A stretch of DNA of 64,000 nt, from contig NC_133656.1 in assembly GCF_009905375.1 (NCBI RefSeq), forward strand, positions 239,910,415 through 239,974,414, given 5' to 3'. This stretch comes from Apium graveolens (Eukaryota; Streptophyta; Magnoliopsida; Apiales; Apiaceae). Under the pieces are notes generated by a model. The model searched no databases, was not told the DNA's origin, and worked only from the letters and a program-made list of their open reading frames with translations. Of the stretch, positions 54,616 through 64,000 are shown one piece after another (the stretch's first letter is position 1; every line of letters starts with the position of its first letter). Position numbers and translations under genes: made by a program.

Positions 54616-57600
54616 TCAATTATGAAGGCCAGTTGAAGCTACGCAAAGCTTCAACTTTTCATTCGTAACCACCTTAGTCAACATATCTGCAGGATTCTTT
54701 GAACCAAGGATTTTCTTCAAGGACAAAGTACCATTGCTTATCAACACTCTTGTAAAGTGATATCTCAGCTGAATATGCTTCGTCCTAGCATGAAACACGG
54801 GATTCTTCGCAAGATGAATAGCACTCTGACTGTCGCTATACAAAGCACTGTTCGCCTGTTTCTTGCCCAACTCCTCAAGAAAAATTTTCAACCAAATCAT
54901 CTCCTTGCTAGCTTCAGAGATAACCATATATTCTGCTTCTGTGGTTGAAAGAGCAACACTCTTTTGAAGTCGAGACATCCAACTAACTGCGGTGCCACCC
55001 AAAGTGAAAATATAACCCGTTGTACTTTTTCTTGTGTCCAAACATCCACCCAAATCTGCATCAGAGAACCCTTCCAAGATAACATCTTTCTTACTGAAAC
55101 ATAGTGCAACCTTGGATGTGCCTTTCAAGTAGCGTAACAACCACTTGACTGCTTCTCAATGCTCTCTTCCTGGATTAGACATAAATCTGCTAACAACTCC
55201 CACAACATGAGCAATGTTTGGCCTTGTACACACCATAGCATACATTAAACTGCCAACTGCAGATGCATAAGGAACTTTAGCCATATTTTTCTTGCCTTCA
55301 TCCGTTTTAGGTGATTGCTTCTTTGTGAGATTAAAGTGACTCGTCAACGGTGTACTTCTACTCTTTGCATCCTGGACACTGAATTTCTGTAACAATTTTT
55401 CAACATACTTCTCTTGAGATAATTTTAAAGTACCTTCAGTTCTATCCCTTATGATGCTCATACCAAGTATTTGTTTTGCTGCACCCATATCCTTCATCTC
55501 AAACTCCTCAGACATCTGTCTCTTTAACCTGTTGATTTCCCTCATATTTAATCCTGCTATCAACATGTCATCAACATACAACAACAATATGATATAAGAT
55601 GGATCAAACTGTTTAAAGTAACAACAATGATCCATAACACTCCTCGTGTACCCATTCTTCATCATAAAGCTGTCAAACTTCAAGTACCATTGTCTCGATG
55701 CTTTCTTTAAACCATACAAGCTTCTTAAGAAAAAAAGTTTTTTCTCGGAATATTAATCAAACCGAAAAGACCCCTTAACTATTTAAGGGAGTTACTCGAA
55801 CGAATCACACTTTTACCACTAAACTATACCCGCTACAATGCGATTATTATATACAAAGGGCCTTTTGTCGAACAGGAATAATTTGGGTTAATCAAGACAG
55901 GATCATAAAAAAATCATGAAAATGAGAGTGTTGACGTTTTTCGTGTATAAGCTTGCAAACAAGGTTTTCTTTCCCAGCTACCTGAAATCCCTCTGGCTGA
56001 ACCATGTAGATATCTTCCTCAAGATCACCATGTAAGAACGCAGTCTTAACATCTAGTTGCTCTAGATGTAACTCCTCTACAGCCACAATACTTAGCACAA
56101 TTCTAACTGTAGTCATCTTAACAACGGGAGAAAATATATCGGTATAGTCAATACCCTTTTTCTGTTGATAACCCTTGACTACTAACCTTGCCTTGTATCT
56201 CTTGCTTCCATCATGTTCTTCTTTGATCCTGTACACCCACTTATTATGTAAAGCCTTCTTTCCTGCTGGTAACTCTGTTAAAGACCAAGTCTCATTCTTC
56301 TCAAGAGAACTCATCTCCTCATCCATGGCTGATTTCCACTGAACTGAATCATTCACTTGTACTGCCTCTGAATAACACTGAGGCTCCCCGTCCTCGGTCA
56401 ATAACATATAATATGCTGAAGGAGAATATCTTTGTGGTGGCCTCACACTTCTACTAGATTTTCTTACCTCAGTCCGTGGAGTTACTGGAACCCTGTCATC
56501 AACATACTCCGAACTCCCACTATTTCCTGCAAGATCTGTTTCTGTAATATCTTCAAGCACTGCTTCCTCTTTTTCAGGTTGTTCCTTTGTAAACTTAGAA
56601 TTGACTACAAGCTTATCCTTATACATTGCATTCTCATTAAAAGTAACATCTCTACTTCTAACGACCTTCTTAGTCAGTTCATCCCAAAAACGGTAACCCA
56701 TATCATCTGAGCCATAACCAATGAAGATACACTTCTTTGCTTTCGGATCAAGCTTATCCCTGTCGGAATCTTTAACACGCACATAAGAAACACAACCAAA
56801 AACTCGCAAGTATGAAATATTTACCTCTTTTTCCTGCCACTCTTCTTCAGGAATCTTGAACCCCAAAGGACTTGAAGGTCCTCTATTTATGAGATACGCA
56901 GCTGTGCTAACTGCATCAACCCAAAACATCTTTGGCAACCCTGCAAGTAATCTCATACTCTTGGCCCTCTCATTCAAGGTTCTATTCATGCGCTCTGCAA
57001 CACCATTCTGTTGAGGTGTCTCTGGAATAGTTTTAATCATTCTAATCCCAAATTTCGCGCAATAACTTTTAAACTCATCACTACTGTATTCACCTCCATT
57101 ATCTGACATCAAACTCTTCACTTTTAAACCGGTCTGATTTTCAACTTCAGTCTTCCACTTCTTGAAAGTAGCAAACACATCTGATTTATTCTTCAAAAAA
57201 TAAACCCATACCTTTCTAGTGGAATCATCAATGAAAGTGACATAGTAGCGAGATCCACCCAACGACGCAACTGTCGTTGGACCATATACACCTGTATGAA
57301 CTAGCTCTAACTTCTTAGCTTTGGGGTCCTCCCTGATTTTGCAAAAGTAACATGTTTCTGCTTTCCAAGAACACATGGCTCACAGAATCCAACTTCCACA
57401 TTCTTCAACTCTGGAATCTTCCCCTTCGAAGTTAACAGCTTCATACATTTTTCACTCATATGACCAAGCCTTTTGTGCCACAAAGTTGAAGACTCAATCT
57501 CATCAGCAACTGCAATTGCTTCATAGCTAGATTGTTCAACAATGTATAAAGTCCCCTTTTTCTCTCCACGAGCAATGACTAGATTCCCCTTTATAACCTT

Positions 57601-57621
57601 CCATTGTCCGTCTCCGAAAGT
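54616..57621 (-). pseudogene. Tnt1-like Copia pol, copy B
   Basis: The integrase and first RT part are one 494-codon frame (57376-55892), because the CAA after RSVRPP is intact here. The downstream half has a TGG-to-TGA change at about 55155 (the W of HWEAVKW), which copy A does not have. It shares with copy A the frameshift near 57330 and the plastid insert. Confidence 0.85.
55725..55949 (-). other. Nuclear plastid DNA insert (trnG-UCC exon 1 region), copy B
   Basis: Same insert as 16706-16929. trnG exon 1 starts at 55833 on the minus strand. A few substitutions distinguish the copies, so they have evolved separately since duplication. Confidence 0.8.
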
Positions 57622-57860
57622 TTGACTGTTAAAATGACAAACGATATAAAATAATTTTGATATGAAACTTTTCTTATAGCGCTAATATATATATCTATTG
57701 ACATCGATACGGTTTGATCTTTGAAAAATATTTTTTTAAAAGAAAGCAAAACACCAATTCAGAAATAAACACTAGTTAGCTATACTAGTCAAATTGAAAT
57801 TTGACTGTTAAAATGACAAACCAAATAAAATAATTTTGATATGAAACTTTGATTATAGCG

Positions 57861-57897
<37 letters not shown>

Positions 57898-57975
57898 TAA
57901 CATCCATACAGTGGATTGTTGAAAAATATTTTAAAAAAAATATTAAAACACCAATTCAGAATGAAACACTAGTTG
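57621..57975. repeat. Tandem ~180-bp AT-rich repeat, copy B
   Basis: Units start at 57621 and 57800. The internal (TA)n run is longer than in copy A. Confidence 0.8.
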
Positions 57976-59249
57976 TGCTAATAACATTTCTTATTAATAT
58001 TGTGTTTAATAGGAGGATGTTTCAAACTAATTCTTATGTAAATGATAATAATTTTTATTAGTATTATATTTTAAATGAGAAGGCTAAAATTAATTTTATC
58101 TAATTTATAATAAATTTTTATTAGTTTTGTGTTTGACTTGAAAAACGGTTTAAACTAATTTTTATTTAAATTATAATATAAGTTCATATCAGAATTTATA
58201 AAAAAAACCATCGCGAAGCGCGACTTTATTTACAAGTTTATGACACAATTGAGCAAAATCACAATTTCAAAATTTTATTAAAATAATGAACTATTACAAA
58301 TTTATTTTGTTAAAAGATTGTACAATATAAATTTGATAGAATTTTGTTAAAAGTCATATAAGATAAATTTTATATTTTTAAATTTTTTTCACATGACTAT
58401 AAAAAATAGAGACGAGTCATGTTTATGGCAGTTTAATTTAATTATTGTTACAAATTTCAATTTGTATATATTTTTAGAAAAATTTCAAAATATTTATATA
58501 TTTATATTATTAGTATTTAATATTTATAATAGTTAATTAATGTAAGCCCATTCCGAGAAACATGTTCAATTTTTATTTGATGAAAATGTAGCACACAGAT
58601 TGCCAGCATGTCAATTTCCAACCTTTGGTTCTCATTAGTTTGATCTTACGCCTCTGGATTAAGTGACCAAGGACCAATAACCGAATTTTTAATGTTTCGT
58701 ATTTAATATAATAGTATAGATGTATTAGTTTACTCGTTTTTTAATTACAATTCTTTTATTGATTTCAACTCAGTAATCTTATTTCCCGTATGACTCCATA
58801 GTATATTTTTATGGAATAATAAATATTTTGAAATCGTATAATAATTATAATCTTTTTATTATTGTAACGACAACAAATTTCAAGTAAGTATTTACGATAG
58901 TTCGCATATAATTTTCTCACAACCTTAAGTAATTATGAGCTTAACTGAAATATTAGTAAATTCGCGGGGCGTTAGAGCGTGTCAGTCTAATGTATATATA
59001 TCGCGAAATATAATACTTAATAAAAATGGCTTATTTCTAAAGGGAATAATTTTATTTTATTTAATTTATTTATTTTTATTTTTATTCTATTAAGCGAGAA
59101 CTATTTAAGAGAAAATATATTTGATGAGTTTCTTACTATATAATGGATCATTTGAGAAATTTGTTAATAATTTGTTGGAGCAAAATTTATATTGATGTAG
59201 AGTAGTTTGATATCTTCAACGATTTAAAGATAATGACCACTTAGCGTTA
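57976..59249. other. AT-rich non-coding stretch, copy B
   Basis: Equivalent of 18951-20215, with the same hairpin TCGCGAAGCGCGA at about 58211-58223. Confidence 0.5.
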
Positions 59250-59668
59250 TTTCATTTCATTTAGTTTATATGTGGGAGGAACAAGAATATTTTTAATAAA
59301 TAAATATATTTTAAAATATACGAATGACTTAATTCTTGCTTATATATGATTCGTAGAATAAATTTGAGAATTTTGATACTTTTTAAAGATTTTATGATCC
59401 GTTTGAAATTTAAATCAAGAATTGTTTTTTTATTTTATTGATAAATATAATTAAAAAAATGAATCATTTACTTGAAAGTCATATTTAAATATTTTATATA
59501 TATATATATAAAAAGAAACTAGCAAATATATGGGTATTAATTGTATTTTGTGGAATATGTGATGTAATGACTAGTAAAATTAGCAAATATATTTGGGTGT
59601 TTGTTATTTTGAGTAATTATATGTTGAGTTGAATATTATGTAATTAACTGGAAATTGATAGAATAAGA

Positions 59669-60020
59669 CACTATAAGGATTTTGCTATCAGATAACACCT
59701 CTTAAACAACGGTGAAAAAAAACCTGTCCCAAATTGACAGGCAATGGTGGATTTCTTCTTTGACATGAAAAACTGTTGTCTGATGGGTTCTATAACAACA
59801 ATTATAACTCTTCATGTCAGGTAGTTGATCTATCTTTTCCTCAACCAAGATGGTAGATAGATTAATGTTGTTACTGCTCAGTAGATTTTAGGTGTGGGAG
59901 TGTATTTAGAAAGATGAAACCTCAAACAATAAAATAGAACCTTAGATCAGCCAATCAGTCTGAATGTATAATCGCAATTCGCAAACCTGGGCCAACCTAA
60001 TTATACTAACTGTCAAACAC
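59669..60020 (+). mobile_element. CACTA terminus, copy B, cut by Copia
   Basis: CACTATAAGG at 59669-59678. Same sequence as copy A until 60020, where the right-hand Copia LTR starts. Confidence 0.6.
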
Positions 60021-60380
60021 TGTAGAGCCCAGAAACGTTTTACTCAAATGTATATTGTAAGTCTGCGGAATAATCAACACACATACAGATGAGCCAAAGC
60101 TCGGTTTTTGTATTTATTGAATAAAATGCTTGCTTACAATGTGAAACCACTCAATTATCATATGAGTGTAGAAAGGAACTAAATAGCTAAACATACAGCA
60201 GTGATTGAGACAAATCAGGAACTCTCCTATTTTAACTCCACTCCTGTATCAACTCCTAAATCAACGCTAACAACCACGACCTAAACTTGCTGCCTCAAAT
60301 AAATCAGTGACAACAATTTATTTGCAGATATAGTAAATAAGCAATAAATAAATAAAAAAAGTTTAGATTATATTCTAACA
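60021..60380 (-). repeat. 3' LTR of the right-hand Copia
   Basis: 360 bp. Plus text begins TGTAGAGCCC and ends TTCTAACA. The internal region follows directly with the polypurine tract. Confidence 0.9.
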
Positions 60381-60388
60381 AGCTCCCC

Positions 60389-63184
60389 CTAATCTAAACT
60401 CGGTTGCAAGTTCTTCACGCCCATCAACTCACGCATTCCTTCAAATTTAACTCTGGACAATGCCTTGGTTAACACATCAGCTCGCTGTTCATTTGTGTTG
60501 ACATGCTTAAGAATGATTTCTCCCCGTTCTACGCACTCACGTATGAAGTGGTAACGAATGTCTATATGCTTACTCCTCCCGTGGAATACTGGGTTTTTTG
60601 CTAAATCTATTGCTGACTTGTTATCGATATAGAGCACCACTGGTCCAGCCTTTATATCCGTTATCTACCTCAGCAATTTGTACAACCATATTCCCTGACA
60701 AGCAGCGGCTGTTGCTGCCATAAATTCGGACTCACAGGAAGATAACGCCACACATTTTTGTTTCTGAGACACCCAAGTAATAAGATTCTCGTTCAAATAA
60801 AAAACCATACCTCCTGTAGACTTCCTGTCATCCACGTTGCCCGCTAGATCACTATCTGAGTAGCCTGACAATAAGTAGTTTCCTTCACCTTTGGTGTAGA
60901 TCAGCCCGTAGTCAAGAGTTCCGTTCACGTACCGCAAAATACATTTTGCTGCAGCCAAATGCAATGTTGTGGGTCTCTCCATGAATCTACTTATTACACC
61001 AACGGAAAAAGCTATATCCGGCCTGGTAAAAACAAGATACCTGAGCCCTCCAACCATGCTCTTAAACTGTGTTGTGTTAACTGCCTTTCCCCGTTCATCT
61101 TTGTCTAGTTTCACCATTGGATCCATCGGATACCTTACTGAGTTACATCCTTTCATTCCAGCCTTCTCCACTACTTTCTTTGCGTATGCAGTCTGCTTAA
61201 TTTCAATATGACCATCTCTTTGTTCAACTTCCATGCCCAAGTAGTATGACAACTTACCCATGTCGCTCATCTCAAATACATTGCTCATCTCCTTTTTAAA
61301 CTTTCTTATATTTGCTATACTAGTCCCGCTGATTAGCAAATCATCTACGTAAACTGCAACTACTAGCACTTCTTCCCCCTCACGTCTCGTATAAACGGCA
61401 TGTTCATATGGGCATTTAACAAATCCTAGATCCTCTAAACACTTGCTGAGACGAGCATACCAAGCTCTAGGCGCCTGACGCAAACCATACAACGCCTTCA
61501 ATAACTTATAAACTTTGTACTCCTGTCCTTTCTTTATAAATCCTTCCGGCTGCACTACATAAACTTCTTCCTGTAGTTCTCCATTCAAAAATGCAGATTT
61601 AACGTCCAAGTGGTGTACTTCCCAGGAATTTTTTGCTGCAAGTGCAAGTAGCAGCCTCACAGTTTCTATTCTAGTGACAGGAGCAAACACCTCTTCATAA
61701 TCAATGCCCTTTTGTTGTACGTAGCCTTTCGCGACTAATCGTGCTTTATGTTTTATAACTCTGCCATCAGCATCTTTCTTTAATTTGTAAACCCATTTCA
61801 AACAAATCGCTTTACACCCTTGAGGCAACTCAGTTAGTTCCCATGTGTTGTTCTGCTCAATAGCCTCTATCTCTGTTGTCATTGCCTTTTTCCACTCGTC
61901 CTCCTCTGCAGCCTGTTTGTACGAAGTGGGTTCATCAATGCTCAGCATCATAAGTTCATCATCTGGTAAATCAATTTCTGAAGTATCATCATACACATCA
62001 CTTAACAGTCTCATCCTTACAGGTCCACTGTTCGATTCACCACTTGAGCTTCCCGAACTTGAGTTTCCAGACTCTTCTAAAAATGATCTTGCAGTGCTGG
62101 AGTTCCTTTCAGTATGAGGAGTCCCGGCTTCAGGTGTTTGACTGTCAGAATGACTATGGTTTACATCTGTTGATTCTGAATACTCGCCCCCTACATTTTC
62201 TTTCGTTTCTGTTGTTTCAAGGTCATCTAATCTCATATCCGTCAGTGTAAGTGTACTAGTCGTGTTTACGGTGCTTGGTGGTTGCTGTTCCCAAGTCCAG
62301 CCTCTACATTCTTCGAATATAACATCACGACTCACAAGTACAGAGCCATCTTTTGGATCATACAAGCGATGAGCTTTTGTTCCTGGCTCATTTCCTAAAT
62401 AAACAACAACTTTACTATGATCATCTAATTTTTTTGTATACACTCTTGGTACTTTCATGTGAGCAACACATCCAAACACTTTGATATGCTGAAGATTTGG
62501 CTTCTTTCCCTTCCAAGCTTCATAAGGTGTTCTTCCTGTAAGTACTCTTGTCGGCAACATATTCAGTATATAAACAGAATGTCTTACGGCTTCTCCCCAG
62601 AAACTCGAAGGCATTTTCATTCCTTTAAGAAAGCTTCTTGTCATGGCCACGACGGTTCTATTTCGACGTTCCACAACTCCATTCTGCTGCGGTGAGTATG
62701 GGGCTGTGTAATGTCTCTGAATGCCAGCCTCATCATAATAATTTTTGAAGTTATTTGAACAGAATTCTCCTCCTCGATCTGTTCTAAAAACTTTTATTTT
62801 CAACTCAGGAGTGTTCTCAACTAAATTTCTGAATTTTTTAAAAACTTCAAACGCCTCATCCTTGGTTTTTAACAAATAAACCCACATATAACGACTGCAA
62901 TCATCAACCAATAGGAAAAAATACTTGTTACCTGCAGGTGTTGGTGGAGTAAACGGGACACAAATATCTCCATGTATCAGTTGAAGAGCCGTTTTGGCAC
63001 TGAAATTTGCTTGTGATGGGAAAGGCTTCCTGACTTGTTTGGACATCAAACAACCTTCACATATTCCTTTGGGTTGAATTAGTTTTGGCAATCCATAGGC
63101 CATCTCTTCCCTGGACATGAGTACAAGTGCGGGAAAATTCACATGCCCGAGACGAGAATGCCACAACCACGTAGTTTCCTCCAT
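60389..63184 (-). pseudogene. Right-hand Copia pol, one amber codon
   Basis: One frame from about 63184 to the stop at 60389, broken only by a TAG at 60665-60667 (a CAG is expected, after WLYKLLR). Domains: GAG-pre-integrase (WLWHSRLGHVNFPAL), integrase (VDDCSRYMWVYLL, RTDRGGEFCSNNF, PQQNGVVERRNRT), RT (KARLVAKGYVQQKGIDYEEV, YVDDLLISGT), RNase H (CESEFMAATAAA, then YIDNKSAIDLAKNP). All catalytic motifs are visible. Confidence 0.88.
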
Positions 63185-64000
63185 TTTTGTCCTAAGCTAA
63201 TAATATTGTTGCAAAGTGATGGGATGTAATATACCTCTTGTAGATACCTTATTTCACCATTTTTGCACTTGAGGGGTATCAAACCTCTTCCTTTGATTGT
63301 CACTTTAGAACCATCTCCAAACCTTACTTCTCCTGTCACGCTTTCATCCAATTTGCTAAACTTAGACCGTTGGCCCGTCATGTGATTACTTGCTCCATTA
63401 TCGAGATACCAAACATTAGAATCAGCATATCTACCTTTGTCCTGCTTTAATTTCGGTACAATATTTTCTTCGTTCAACAACATCATGCTCTGTGTATCCT
63501 CCTCTCCAGACTCAGCCAAGAGTAATGTGAGTTCTTCACCATCAGTATCCACCTGTGATAAGTTAGCTTCCATTTTTGGTTCTTTCTCTCGTTTTGGCTT
63601 TCGACACTCTGCCATATAGTGACCATATATGTGACAATTATAGCACTTTATACGACTTTTGTCACGTCCCCAGCGACCCCGTGGGTTTGCAGATCCATCT
63701 GTTCCTCCTCTATTAGAACGTTTTTGCCATTCTTCCTTAGTCAGCAAGAGTTTCTCCTCATTTCTTTCGCTCTTCAACCATTCTTCTTTTGTCAATAGCA
63801 GTTGATCGCTCCTTTTATCAGTTTGCCCTTTCAGCCGCTCCTCGTGCGCTTTGAGAGATCCAACTGCCTCTTCTACAGACATTTTCTCAAGATCTCCAAA
63901 TTGCTCTATCGTGGACGCAATTTGTAAGAACTTCGATGGGACTGCACGAAGTAATTTCTTCACAATGTAAGATTCACTCACCTCTTCTCCCAAAGCACGG
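63139..64000 (-). pseudogene. Right-hand Copia gag C-terminus and protease
   Basis: Frame 63993 to 63139. It contains SVEEAVGSLKAHEERLKGQ, a doubled LLLTKEEW motif, a CCHC knuckle (CYNCHIYGHYMAEC) and the protease active site WYLDNGASNHM. After NNIISLGQ the sequence jumps out of frame directly to the MEETTWLWH of pol. A stretch normally found between protease and the pre-integrase domain is deleted, with a frameshift, so no complete polyprotein can be made. Confidence 0.82.

Larger units (their letters stand above)
54201..57621 (-). mobile_element. Tnt1-like Copia element, 3' part, copy B
   Basis: Duplicate of 15182-18602 with the same truncation. LTR 54201-54512 (312 bp), pol 54616-57621. 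Confidence 0.88.
22345..60020 (+). repeat. Copy B of the tandem segmental duplication
   Basis: Same order and orientation as copy A (block table given there). It contains two retrotransposon insertions absent from copy A and lacks about 0.4 kb (at 29690) and about 0.3 kb (at 42100) that copy A retains. Its right edge is cut by a Copia insertion, whose empty site AACAC is at 20983-20987 in copy A. Confidence 0.93.
60021..64000 (-). mobile_element. Copia (Tork-type) LTR retrotransposon, 3' part
   Basis: Minus orientation: gag C-terminus at the window edge, protease, integrase, RT, RNase H, polypurine tract (minus text TTAGGGGGAGCT), then a 360-bp 3' LTR at 60380-60021. Left target AACAC at 60016-60020, with an empty site in copy A at 20983-20987. 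The 5' end is outside the window. Confidence 0.92.

Noticed and set aside
1353..60020. Two retrotransposons recombining to create the duplication (Copia at both outer edges)
   Set aside because: The left and right Copia elements are different families (LTRs 652 and 360 bp, unrelated ends), so they cannot have mediated unequal exchange with each other.

Overview
The window is nuclear DNA from a flowering plant, most likely a eudicot: it is AT-rich, has GT-AG introns, carries plant gene families (F-box, WRKY, kinesin-7, subtilase) and is crowded with plant transposons. The species cannot be named from this sequence. I found no CRISPR array, operon or convincing new multigene system. The content is a young tandem segmental duplication that has decayed differently in its two copies and been invaded by retrotransposons. 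The dominant structure is a direct duplication of about 20-21 kb. Copy A runs from about 1353 to at least 20987 and copy B from about 22345 to at least 60020. By eye they differ by roughly 2 percent plus many indels. Copy B is longer because two LTR retrotransposons, absent from copy A, sit in it: a Copia element (29967-37266) and a Gypsy/Athila-like element (46796-53629). Both are bounded by target duplications whose empty sites are visible in copy A. A third Copia element (60021 to the window end) interrupts copy B at its right edge. A fourth (window start to 1332) lies just left of copy A. Order inside each unit: a minus-strand F-box gene head-to-head with a plus-strand subtilase relic; a Gypsy-like LTR with a tandemly doubled end; a Harbinger deletion derivative; a tRNA-derived SINE; an AT-rich Helitron-like region; a cluster of gene relics on the minus strand (repeated 'X' exons, a truncated WRKY domain, exons of a conserved plant CxxC protein); a truncated Tnt1-like Copia element carrying a plastid trnG insertion; more AT-rich repeat; and a CACTA terminus. 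A kinesin-7 fragment lies between the copies. The only non-transposon ORF that looks intact is the copy B F-box gene (22443-23954). Its copy A partner lost its front half through a deletion that also removed the front of the subtilase. The subtilase itself lacks its catalytic His and Ser and is frame-broken. The retroelement ORFs are nearly intact but carry nonsense codons, frameshifts or large deletions. The Gypsy element keeps an open gag-protease ORF and lacks all of reverse transcriptase, RNase H and integrase.
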